Assembly: GCA_010909165.1 (NCBI GenBank)
Contig: VJWM01000118.1
Span: 832,470 to 896,469, forward strand
Length of the DNA stretch: 64,000 nucleotides
DNA from: Anthoceros angustus
Taxonomy: Eukaryota; Streptophyta; Anthocerotopsida; Anthocerotales; Anthocerotaceae
Reading direction: 5' to 3'
A program made the position numbers and the translations under genes. A model generated the notes under the pieces. That model saw only the letters and a program-made list of their open reading frames with translations, ran no database searches and was not told where the DNA came from. This document shows, piece by piece, positions 44,461 through 55,007 of this stretch (positions within the stretch are counted from its first letter, which is position 1; every line of letters begins with the position of its first letter).

Positions 44461-46047
44461 GTGGTGACATCCTTTAAGGATGATCTTAGGTGAAGTTGCT
44501 AGAATAGAATTTACCAACTAGGACAATAGACTTAGATGCGGACATTAAATCTTTGGCGGTAGGAAATAATAGAAATTGGAAAAGGTGACTGCGGTAGGGT
44601 CACCTAAGGAGGTTGTATGTGGAAGGCCTCCTATAAGAGGAGGAGGATTTCACAAAGTAAAGTATCATGTCTTGCGCTTCCACTCAAGTCCTTTGCCATT
44701 GAGGAATTTCGTGCTGTGAGCCAACGTGTCTGGTAGAGAGGAAGTCGCGGTGGTCGGAGTGCTTGGTGGAGGACTTGCTCAGCAAGTGCCTAAGCAGTTG
44801 CTCCCCTTGTGAATGGTTCTTTGTGAAATTGCTTTGCTTTGGGTGTGTGGCAATGCCGGGGAACTCTCGGCTTGAGGTAGACTCAGGAAAGACTCACGGA
44901 GGTTCTCGGCAGTGTCAAACTCATAGCAAGCCCAAGGAAGAACTTCTTTGGTGGAGGCCAGGCGGTTGTGCCGTAAGGGCGAGTCAAGCAGAAGCCCGAG
45001 GTTAGAATAGGAGGAAGAGGATGAGGAGATGAGTAGAGGATTAGAGGTGTAGGTGTTAGTGGAAGGCCACAGGAGCCTAAGGGGCCAGATCCCAAATGCA
45101 AGTAAAGGCGCTCACAGGTGGAGAAGAGTGGTCTTAAGTAGGGACGAAATCGCGGTGTGGTCGGGGGTCCACAGGCGCCCGTGATAGGCTCCTCATTCTA
45201 AGGCGGGACACCTGGTGTGTTGTAGGTGTGGGTTGGGGGATTGGATTTTGAGCGGTGTGCAGTCTTTGTAGAGGAGAGTGAGGCGCCTTGCTTGTTTAGA
45301 AGGCTGAGAAGTTGTGTCTCTGCAGGTAGCGTTCGGTATCACAGGACCTCGAACTTTCACACAAGTCTCATGGGACGAAACCAACGTACGAAGCGACAGT
45401 GGGATAAGTGTGGCCGCTATAGTGGGAGGATCTCGGAAGCCCCGGGGTTTTCCCTACCACATAAGTCGTGCTTTGTTTCGGTAATTTTAATCTCAGCCTA
45501 TATATGTAGGGTATTGTGTTAGTGTAAAATCAAACCTTTGTGCCCAACTTACCGGAAACTTTAGAAGTTGTTGCACATGGACTTTCGTATCGCTCAATCT
45601 CAACAAGTCCTCCTTTGTTTCTAATTTTAGTCTCGTGCTATATATGTAGGGTTTCGTGACGTCAATATCATTGAACTGAGTTCCAAGTTGTAGCAAAATC
45701 TACAATTTGTTGTGCACTTGCTTGGGAACTTGGTGCGTAGAGATTATGGCATCGTGTGATGCTACGGCTCACATTTGAGACCCAAGTCGCAGCCGATGGG
45801 GGGCCCCGATATGGACACCTTAACATTGTGGGAGAACCTCCCCGACGACAGGGGCGGGTGTTGTCCTCTGCCAGTTGTGGCGCGTTTGTAACCGAACTAC
45901 TACACAAAGATAGGGTTTTTACGCATCCCAAATCACGGACAAGTCCCGTTATTTTGGTGTTATAAAATAATAACGCCGCACTCGAATATAACGCTCGAGG
46001 TGGGTGCGGGGCAATCGCATAATAACGTCTGCGCCTTCTCGTTCCGC
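44461..46047. other. Possible retroelement remnant, no defined gene
   Basis: A TATAAGAGGAGG (44,630) followed by ~700 bp of non-coding sequence, and a weak primer-binding-site-like GGTATCACAGG at 45,338, recall an LTR and its downstream junction. No second LTR was found. Two similar TATATATGTAGGGT motifs lie at 45,499 and 45,640. Not assigned. Confidence 0.25.
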
Positions 46048-46500
46048 CTATGTCACCGGAGCACCCGCCCCTCCACGCCCTTCACACGCTGTCCCACCGC
46101 CGCCTTTTTGTGCCGCCCCGCCCCTCGGTGCCTGCCCTGCCCCGAGCCTGCCCTGCCCGCCTTGGTGCCCGCCTTGGTGCCCGCCTTGGTGCCCGCCCCT
46201 CGGGGTCCCCTCAGCCTGCCCCTCGTGGCCCCTCGTGGCCCCTCGAGCCTGCCCCTCGTGGCCGCCCCGAGCCTGCCCCGAGCCTGCCCCTCGTGGCCGC
46301 CCCGAGCCCGCCCCGTGGCCGCCCCTCAGCCTGCCTCGAGCCTGCCCTCGTGGCCGCCCCTCGAGCCTGCCCCTGCGGGCCGCCCCTCGAGCCTGCCCCC
46401 GAGCCTGCCCCTCGTGGCTGCCCCTCGAGCCTCGAGCCCGCCCCTCGGTGCCTGCCTTGGTGCCCGCCCCGCCCACCCGCCCCGTGCCCGCCAACCTGCT
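46048..46500. repeat. C-rich (GCCTGCCCCTCG)n low-complexity tract
   Basis: Degenerate 6-15 bp units such as CTTGGTGCCCGC (three in a row near 46,160-46,195) and GAGCCTGCCC. Open frames on both strands here are compositional artefacts. Confidence 0.85.
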
Positions 46501-46687
46501 CATGTAAGATCTTTCCGAAGACCCTAAGATTCTAAGGCCATAAAGCATGGGTTGGGCAGAATATACTTTAGAATATACCACGGGTACTACCAGCATACTA
46601 CTCACTCCACAAACAAGTTCAGTATGTAATTTATTCATCTCGAACCATTTACAAATTCCGCAATTGACAAGTCCCATGTTTCACCAA

Positions 46688-47117
46688 TGCCTCGAGGTAG
46701 CCGCCATGTGAATCGCCCGCAAGCCTAGGCTCCACCCGCTAGTGAGGCGTGCCGCGTCCACTACCACCATCTCACGTAACGTCTGCTCAAACAAGAATGC
46801 ATACGCCTTGCCGCCAATCGTACGAGCCTCATGCGGCTACCAACACAATGGCGGTGAAGCTCTCAAAGACCTCAAAACCAGCCTGCCTCGAGGTAGCCGC
46901 CATGTGAATCGCCTAAGCAAGCCTAGGCTCCACCCGCTGAGTGAAGTGGTACGATCCACTGCCACCGCCCCTGGCCCCTATTTGGCAACGTCCGCTGCTC
47001 AAACAAGAATGCATACGCCTTGCCGCCAATCGTACGAGCCTACTGCGGCTATAACTCTGATGTACGTCTTCGCAGCCAGTAGGCGGTGGGCTCTCGGCAC
47101 CTCAAAACCAGCCTGCT
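46688..47117. repeat. ~196 bp tandem duplication overlapping the 3' end of the interrupted gene
   Basis: TGCCTCGAGGTAGCCGCCAT starts at 46,688 and 46,884. Both units contain CAAACAAGAATGCATACGCC and end in CCTCAAAACCAGCCTGC. The minus-strand frame of the interrupted gene ends inside it. Confidence 0.85.
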
Positions 47118-47809
47118 CATTAGAAACAAAATCCGAGTAGCAGACAAAATCTTCACTGTCATTGTAAACGAAGGGCATGCGAGACAATGTGGTGATGCCA
47201 TGCTGCCTGTCAACATCCAAAGAAACAATCTTCAACGTGCCGACAACCTTGCAGGGTGCCCTTATGAATTCCCGGAGCGGCCGTGATGGCCCAGTCCACA
47301 GAACGAGGCGTTTTGGATCCCATGGTGGCCCGAAAGAGCGAACTTGAACTTTTGGGCCCCACCTGGTTAGCCTGAGGTGTAAGATATCTTGCTCAAGCTC
47401 CTTCAGCAGGCTTCCATCGCCCGCCAGGCCTCCAATCTGTCGCTGCCAAACTGATTCCCCGGTCTCGAACCCTCTCCAAATGCTGGCTCCAGATCTACAA
47501 CAAGGACATCGAACTTTTGGCCAAACAGAAGTGGGACAAAAACATCTTATCGACTGTGTCCCATCTCGTGCAATCGGGATGTTCGGGGAGGTGTCACCCC
47601 TCATAGCCTCGACCACGCCTCGCTACAAATTCACCTAGCTCCTTTGCTCGGTCTAGCATGCCGGCTCCTAGCCGCCTTGCACATCCAACCCACCACCTTC
47701 GGCCATTGCTTACATGGATTGTGGGGCGCAATGGCAAGGGGCCTGCATCATCATTGCTGAGGCGTGTGATGTGGCTGCTTTTCTCCATCAACTCTATGGC
47801 GGTCCCCTC
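46999..47809 (-). pseudogene. 3' part of a gene split by the copia element, unknown product
   Basis: Minus-strand coding continues from the copia target site: TAIELMEKSSHITRL, then GRRWWVGCARRLGAGM, one frameshift near 47,605, then CFCPTSVWPKVRCPCC, DILHLRLTRWGPKVQVRSF and FVYNDSEDFVCYSDFVSNEQ, stopping at 46,999. Removing the copia element and one copy of its target duplication joins this in frame to 54,432-54,754. The product is a Cys-containing protein of roughly 360 residues that I do not recognise. It could belong to the neighbouring CACTA element or be a captured host gene. Confidence 0.6.
47805..47809. repeat. 5 bp target-site duplication of the copia element, left copy
   Basis: CCCTC, identical to 54,432-54,436. 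Confidence 0.9.
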
Positions 47810-48061
47810 TGACGATTTATAGAGATAATGCAGATTAATTAAATCAGATAAAATAATTACATCATTGATAATCAAGAAAAGAACCAAAGTGTTTATGAGA
47901 CTTGGACAACTTAACTAAAGCGAAAAGTCATGTCTTCGCTAAAGGTCGCAACCCTAATGAAAGGGTATATATAACTTAAGCTAAGTTATATGTGTGACTA
48001 ATAAGCTAACCCTAGGTTACTTAACATTATGATAACACCCTAAGTACTCATTACTTCATCA
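47810..48061 (-). repeat. Copia 3' LTR (minus orientation)
   Basis: Starts TGACGATTTATAG and ends ACTTCATCA on the plus strand, 252 bp. Matches 54,179-54,431. Confidence 0.95.
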
Positions 48062-48070
48062 CTCCCACTT
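48062..48070 (-). promoter_or_regulatory. Copia polypurine tract
   Basis: On the minus strand AAGTGGGAG directly precedes the 3' LTR (TGATGAAG...). This is the usual plus-strand primer position and sequence of plant copia elements. Confidence 0.85.
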
Positions 48071-49016
48071 GTTGAATGCATGTTAAGTACACTCCTTCCT
48101 TGCGGTCCCTTGTGAGCGTGAGCGTCACTTGAGCTTCCTCCTTAGCGCCATTTTCGCTCGCGGGAGCAATGGAGCGTGAGGATGAGATGCCTCTCGCCAC
48201 GAGTGCTGGTATTTAACTGCCTTACGCTTCCTGCGCCTCATTTCAAGATTCCAACTTTGGAGGCGCTTGCGCTATGTCTTCTATCACAACACCATCGATG
48301 ATGCCTCGAAGGGCTCGGGCTTGTCGTGATCCCCTTGGTCGATTTTCAGCTAGAACACACCTCGAGAAGCCCGACTCGGCGTCTGCGCTAAAGGTCCCCG
48401 CCGCCTAGGCGTCCAAGAGGGAGGCCACCAGGGCGGCGTGGTAGAGGAAGGGGCAGGGGCACGAGTGCCACTGCGATGCCAGCTATGGGGGCTTCTTCTC
48501 GCGGTGCCCCACGAACTAACAGTTGTAAGATTGCTGATGCAGAGAGGAGGTTCGGCGAGGGTGAATATGCCTACTCAGTTGTGGCGATTCCACCTGCCAT
48601 TTTCCTTCCCTGCCATAAGAGAGTATGATGAAGAGACGAGAGTTGTGTGCCCGAAACATAAAACACCCGGGATCGCCACTATGGTATCGATGTCGGGTGA
48701 CCAGATACATACTTCGTGTGAAGGTCACCATGTGGAATACCACGCACACGCGATCGGCTTCTCTGATGGCGTTGATTTCCGCTTCTGTTGCTTTAGCCCC
48801 CTTTCGTTTATTGTGCTCCCACTACTTTGAGAAATTCTAACATCACTGCTGTTGCATCTTGTAGGGACCGACATCCAAAGGGAGGAACGTCTCGAACTGA
48901 AGGCATATCTTATCGTGAAAGGAAGAGACGTAGCCCTCTCGAAAGCTTCTCCACACAAGAGCCGGATTCGAGAATCCGAGGAAAATAACAACATTGATGA
49001 TTCGATGAAGCGAGCT
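48071..49016. other. Copia region between the pol stop and the polypurine tract
   Basis: About 950 bp after the pol stop, longer than in compact copia elements. A plus-strand (antisense) frame of 130 codons lies at 48,438-48,830 and matches nothing I know. Probably non-coding, possibly an extra ORF. Confidence 0.4.
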
Positions 49017-52000
49017 TCAATCGGGATTAGGGGCTAGGCCTTTTCTTTTGCTTTCGGCCGCTTTGAGGAAGTCTTGCGACCTCCCGAGTCCCGGACTCTT
49101 TACATGTTTGTGGTGTAACTCTCGGCCTAGAGCCTTAGTCGATATATCCAGGGTTGTGGGTTGTTGGTATGTAGTCCAAGTATATTTTCCTCACACCGCT
49201 CTAATGTAGTGATACTCGACTTCCACATGCTTTGTCTGAGTGAAAGGATGGATTCTTTGCTAGAGCCATGGAGCCTTGGTTGTCTGTATAGATAGTGGTA
49301 CAGGTAGGTAGGTGAATTCCCATCTCCTGAAAAATTAACTTACACCACACTATCTCTTTTGTTGCAGCTGTCAGAACTCTATACTCGGCCTCTGTACTTG
49401 ACAGGGCCACCGTAGGTTGCTTCTTGGATGACCAACATATAGGTCCGACAGCAAAGGAGACCACATATCCTGAAACTGACTTTCTCGTGTCAATGTCTCC
49501 AGCATAGTCAGAGTCTGTAAAAGTCTCTAAGTCTAGAGTCTTTCCTTCCTGGTGCTCATACCTTAAGCCTACATCCGATGTTCCTTTCGGATAGCGAAAC
49601 ACCGTTCAAACTCGCCAATGTTCATGGCACGGATGTTCAAGAAATTGGGATAAGGCGGTTGAATATGCAACGTCGGCCTCGTAGTGTTTGAAGCATAGAT
49701 AAGTTTACCTACCCTTTTCTATGGCACATTTGCCATAGCATCCTTTTCAAATTCTGTGGACACATTGACTTACTCAACTTCAATCCACTAGGTAAGGGTG
49801 TTGATCTTTGGTTTGGCATCTTTAAGGCCCATCTGCTCCACAGTTCATAAGGTATCTCGGTGTGTCAAGGTAATAATTCTTCTATCTCTATCCCTTTGAA
49901 TGTGAACACCAAGATGCCTTCTTAGAGGTCCGAGATTTGTCATCTCAAATTTACGTGTTAGCGCAGTTGAGCTTGGTGATGTATGCTCCACTATTGCAGC
50001 GACAATCAAGTCGCCCACATAGATCGCAAGGTAACAGACTACGTTGTCTCGATCAGAACGCATGTGCCGCCATCCGCTGGCACTTTACAAAACCCCAGTT
50101 CACGCAGCTCCTCATCCAGACTGCCCATTCCATAGCATCGCTTGAGCCCTGTAGTTTTGATTAGCTTGAGGACATAGTCCTCTTTGCCTTTACTTCATAA
50201 CTGGAGGCCGCATATATCTCGTATCTAGCTTCCCATGTAGAAATGCTGTTTTCACATCAAACATATCTAACTCATAGTCTTTGTGGGTCGCACAAAGACA
50301 TAGGATGAAAAGTTGCCATCTTGACAATCGGAGCAAATGTTAAGTAGTCTAGGCTCGCACTTGGGAAAATCCTCGAGCCACGAGTCTTGCTTTATACCTA
50401 TCAAAGGTACCATCGCCTTTCACTTTTAGTTTGAAAACCCATTTACATGAGACCATTTTATGTCTGGAGGTAACTTGGCTAGCTCCCAAGTCCGCTTTTG
50501 ATCAAGGATTCACTGACAGTATGGCCTTTTTCCATTCAAAGAAGATCAGTCTACTAAGTGCCTCCTCATATGAGTGTGGCTCGATGGGGTCCAAAGAAAC
50601 AGAGTTGACGCCCTAAAGTCATGTGACCTAGTAACTGGAGGATGTCCTGTGTAGGGCTGCTCGTTGAGTGTGGGTCTTCTGCTCACGCCGAGGTGCTGTT
50701 TTCAAGATCCGCCTGCTCAAGATCATCGCCGCACCGCCGCTTCCTCCATATCTAAGTCCACATAAAAGGTAGAGGATCTGAGGATGCTGATTTGATCAAC
50801 AAGATCCTCGAAATCGTTCTAAATTATTACGCGCTAGTCGGTTCAAGGTCGTGGTGGATCCTCTTGTTCCCCACCGCAGGAGCAACATCCTCGAAGATCC
50901 TCAAAATGCTAGACATCTTGTTCAAGATGTTCCCAATCGTCATCTTCGGCGTAATCGCCGAAGCTCCCACGCCGTAAACGGTTTTCATCAAAGGTAACGC
51001 CCCGGAGTAGATGACGTGATTGGTAGGCACATCATACAACTTGTATGCCTTGATGCCTTCTGTAACCTAACATCAGCAACTTTTGTGCTTTGTTGAATGC
51101 TTGCGCTTCTCGGGATGAAGGCATAGGCTACACAACCAAAAGTCCTCAAATGCAAGATCTTGGGCTTATGTCCATAGAAGGCTTCATATGGAGTCATCCT
51201 CATGACAAGATTGGTAGGCAGCCTGCTCCTTAGGTAAACAGAGGTTGTAAGGGCTTCCCAATAGGACGAGGGAGGTGAGCATGGTTCAAGAAAGAAGATG
51301 TCATCTCCGCAAAGTGAGGTTCATATGCTCACCACCCTGCCTGCTGAGGTGTATAGACCATCGTTAATCGCCCGCCAATTCCTTCATCCGTGCGTAAGGC
51401 ACGGAATTCTTGTGAGGTAAATTCCCACCATTATCCGAACGCAAGGTCTTGAGTCCTACCCAGCCGCTCAAAACTTCGATAAGCTTTGAAGTGTGAAAAG
51501 CATTCACTTTTAGCTTTAAGGATATAAGCGACAAAACGTGTCGTGTCATCCGAAGGTCGAAAATATTTCCCGCCGAGGGAAGTCTGACAAGGGGCCACAC
51601 AACTCATGTGCACTAACTGTGACTTCAAGCCCCTGTGAGGAGCCTTGTTTCTAAAGGCGCTTGATGGCGTTTGCAAGAACACAGGTTCACATAAAGGTAA
51701 AGGCTAATTTGCCAATAGGACCATCAAGATAGAGGTCACTAGCTAATTTGCAACCTGTCATGTGGGTGACCTAATCGAGCATGCCACAACTTAGACTTCG
51801 CTATCTCACAGTGAGGTCGGGAGTCCTCATGTGTTAGATGGGACTGCTACTCCACCCTTAGTGTGAAGACGAACAGTCATGTTCAAGACCCGTAGGCTAG
51901 AACTCGTTGGATTAAAGGCATCTATGACCTTACACTCTCGTGCAGAATGTGGATTATTGTCTATGTTAAACGCCTATGTAGATTAGATTGCGTGTCATCT

Positions 52001-53300
52001 CGTGTACAAAATAAACATCTAAGAGAGACAAGCCTGATGGTATGGCTGAATAGTCCCCATCCCCGAGAGACAAGAGACCTATTATCGCCAAGGTAGACAA
52101 CCGGTCCTTGATCGACCAGAAGTCCGAAATGCGTTTCTATCAAAACACATGTGAGCAAAGTGGCACGTGTTCAAGTACCACTGTGAATTGCCTAGCATTT
52201 GTCTTTCGACAAACATGTAGGTGCAAGGACCTGATTAGTATACTCCTCCCAACCATGAGGGAGGGCGATGGTCGCTTCTTAACCACAACATTGGTTTCAT
52301 TTCCTCCTTTCGAGGTAAGCCCTAGCTTTTCCCCGCATTCACGCTCCCGGTGACTGTGGATTTTGCACCGTTGCAAGTCCCCGACTTCTTACTTTTCTTG
52401 TTTGCAAGCTGCGAGTGGCCTCCTTGCGAGCCGCCACCTCGGGGCGAACCGATCCACCGCCCGAGTATGGTCTTGCACCACCGCCCACGGTTGGATGTAA
52501 ACGCTTGCGCTTGCGCCGCGCCTTTGTCCTCCTCGTCGCCTCCTCTTCCGAGAGGGACCCAACAAGTTCTGCAAATGTTACGGTACTTTGAGGTCGGTGA
52601 TTTGCGCCACACCAGAATTGGGATGCATGAATTGATGTCACAAAGTGTGACCATGGAGGCAATGATAGCAACAGTACAATGTCGATTTCATCCTTGATGG
52701 TTTCCTTGGTAGCATTTTCCAGCTTTAGAGACCAAGGTTCAAAGTCATTATATGTTTTTCCACATTCTCCTTCACGCATTTTACATTCAAGGTTGTTGGT
52801 CGACGGTGATTTCGAGTTCTTTCGCTGACTCCTCCAAAGCGATCCCAGTTGCAGCTCTCACAACCGCTTTGCCTCATCATGTCTGCTGAGTCCACTTCTA
52901 ATGAAATACATTGAAGATTCATTTCGAGTTCTGCTTCCTTTTGCTACAGTTTCACTCTCGTCGCATCTAAACCTTGTGTGGTTTTCCGTAGTTTTACGGT
53001 TGAAGCGCCTTTCATGCGCATGACCCAAATATCATCGACGACCATCAAATCTATCCTTTCTTTGAACCCTTCCCCACCTACGGATGAGGAGCCCAGATCT
53101 CCCATTGTAAGGGCTTATAAAGGGTTTAAAGCTACTATCTATTGCCTCGGAGCATCTACGAGGTGAGCAAGTATGTTAATGTGTCTAATTACTTCATGTA
53201 AGCTAGATGCTGTGCCTCCTTTTCGCAATCGCTTCCTTTCTTATTGTGAACCTATTGTAAGTGTAGGTTGCACATGAAGGACAGAGTTGGGATCATCAAA
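49017..53300 (-). pseudogene. Copia gag-pol, multiply frameshifted
   Basis: Gag: LENATKETIKDEID and LLLSLPPWSHFVTSI near 52,740-52,640. Integrase: LRSDNGGNLP near 51,430 and MTPYEAFYGHKPKILHLRTF at 51,200-51,140. Reverse transcriptase: YKARLVARGF near 50,390, and YVGDLIVA (catalytic YxDD region reading YVGD, one Asp replaced) at ~50,020 with KFEMTNLGPLRRHLG. RNase H: FTDSDYAGDIDTRKSVSGYV and LSSTEAEYRVLTAATKE at 49,510-49,350. The frame ends at 49,017. Frame breaks occur every few hundred bases. Part may be sequencing error, but as read the element cannot make pol. Confidence 0.85.
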
Positions 53301-54166
53301 CCGCGATTCGTTAGTACGCTTGATTGATCTAACGCAAAGTGCGAAATTCGTGGTTTTTCAACAATTCGCTTTAACAACACATGGATTTTATAATCCGTGG
53401 TACAAATGCTCCTTAGATCCTCAGAATCCACACTTACAGAACACTCTTATTCATTTACATAACGCCTATCTACAAATAGGGCGTGAGATTCAATTGAAAT
53501 AATCAAACTGCTGCTTGTGGTGCGTGTGGTGAGGAAACCATTAGGGTTTCCATGTACATCAGTCGAGCCTAGGACGCAACTCCGGAGGGTTGGCTTCGAA
53601 CTTGCTCACGGGACCAACTAACAAATGTTGAAAGTCCGCATAGGGTGGAAACCAGAAAATTGTAAGCCTCACGCAGGCCGTGTGCAGCTGCCTTGATTTC
53701 TGTGTCCACTCCTCGCTCGGTGAATGCGCCAACAATGTGTTTCAGTTAGGTTGTCCCCGAGTGGTCGATTGCGTTGGTTGACTCGCTCGGTCGTCAGCCA
53801 GTTGGCCCTCGTTGTGTGCCATTTTAATGGCTTGTATTCGCCGTTAGAATGCTAAATTTATGCATTCGATTGCTGTTATCAATTTACAAAAGCTATTTGC
53901 ACTATCTAGCGGTGTTCTAGTGAAGTTCTATCTTGCTATAGGAGCAATCAATAGAACTACATTAGAATGCAACTACTAGATTTGCAAAACAGCAATTTGT
54001 AAACAAGCAATTATAAAGAAAACAACCGTAAATTTAAGTTCTTGATTTTATTTTGGGTTTCATTTCAAGAAAGCATTCTTAAACATAAAACAACCAAAAT
54101 GCATGTTTGTGCATATCCCGAAATGCACATTTGATGTGCATTCTTTAGAATGCAAACGCATCATCA

Positions 54167-54178
54167 TGCTCGATACCA
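54167..54178 (-). promoter_or_regulatory. Copia primer-binding site for initiator tRNA-Met
   Basis: Directly inside the 5' LTR the minus strand reads TGGTATCGAGCATGA. This matches the usual plant copia PBS TGGTATCAGAGC except for one missing base. Confidence 0.85.
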
Positions 54179-54431
54179 TGACGATTTATAGAGATAATGC
54201 AGATTAATTAAATCAGATAAAATAATTACATCATTGATAATCAAGAAAAGAACCAAAGTGTTTATGAGACTTGGACAACTTAACTAAACCGAAAAGTCAT
54301 GTCCGTCGCTAAAGGTCGCAACCCTAATGAAAGGGTATATATAACTTAAGCTAAGTTATATGTGTGACTAATAAGCTAACCCTAGGTTACTTAACATTAT
54401 GATAACACCCTAAGTACTCATTACTTCATCA
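54179..54431 (-). repeat. Copia 5' LTR (minus orientation)
   Basis: 253 bp, TG...CA, with TATATATA at ~54,336 as a likely core promoter. Differs from the 3' LTR by two substitutions and one indel, all within ~30 bp. Confidence 0.95.
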
Positions 54432-54436
54432 CCCTC
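54432..54436. repeat. 5 bp target-site duplication of the copia element, right copy
   Basis: CCCTC, directly after the LTR end. Confidence 0.9.
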
Positions 54437-54754
54437 AACTACTTGCAATACCCAACGCCCTGGTCCAGGCGTCCACACTTCAGGGACCTCGACCTCATCC
54501 GCGCGGAAGGCTTGAGCACACACATAATCTCCAGCAGGGAGGTGAGGTGCATTCTCCCACTGCCAGATCGGGTGAACACCATGGCGCTGGTCAGGGCTCT
54601 GACGGCGTTGATTTGCGCACTGGACGAAACTCGATGAAGATCCGCTGCTCACAAGTTCCGCATCACGGACAAGCCCAGCTGCTGGAATGAAGGGGGGCAT
54701 CGGCGGCATTGGGATTGGCCCCTCCGAAGCATTGCTGCTGGAGCTATTTGCCAT
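54432..54754 (-). pseudogene. 5' part of the gene split by the copia element
   Basis: ATG at 54,752-54,754 (MANSSSSNASEG), then a Pro/Ser-rich start and a folded-looking stretch IWQWENAPHLPAGDYVCAQA and VWTPGPGRWVLQVVEG. The last codons run straight into the LTR. Across the empty site they continue as TAIELMEK at 47,804 with the frame kept. It is divergent from the CACTA transposase region that starts ~250 bp to the right, so the two may share a promoter. No family recognised. Confidence 0.6.
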
Positions 54755-55007
54755 CACACATGCTCTTGCCGTAATCGCACCTAGTGAAATCGATGAACTG
54801 GAAGAAGCCGCTCAGGGCGTAAATATGCACACCGAAGGTCGGCGATAGCTTTCCGACGAAGGCGTGAGCATAAATGCGAATGAAGCGTGTTTTTGCACCC
54901 AAAATAGGCAGATGTTGACGTTGGTACGCGATAGCCGTTGCATCAATCGTGACTAATGACCGACGGACGTGAGACCGTTCACGCCCACATTAGCCCGACC
55001 ACGCTGA

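Larger units (their letters stand above)
47810..54431 (-). mobile_element. Full-length Ty1/copia LTR retrotransposon, minus orientation, 6.6 kb
   Basis: Bounded by TG...CA LTRs of 252 and 253 bp and a CCCTC target duplication. Internal order on the minus strand is gag, integrase, reverse transcriptase, RNase H, which is the copia order. Primer-binding site and polypurine tract sit exactly at the LTR borders. The LTRs differ by two substitutions and one indel, so insertion was recent. The pol frame is nevertheless broken many times. Confidence 0.95.

Noticed and set aside
44500-45340. A second LTR retrotransposon (LTR plus PBS-like GGTATCACAGG)
   Set aside because: Only one LTR-like copy, a weak PBS match and no downstream gag. 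Kept as an unassigned region.
46000-46527. Pro/Ala/Arg-rich frames on both strands
   Set aside because: Products of the C-rich low-complexity tract; open in several frames at once.
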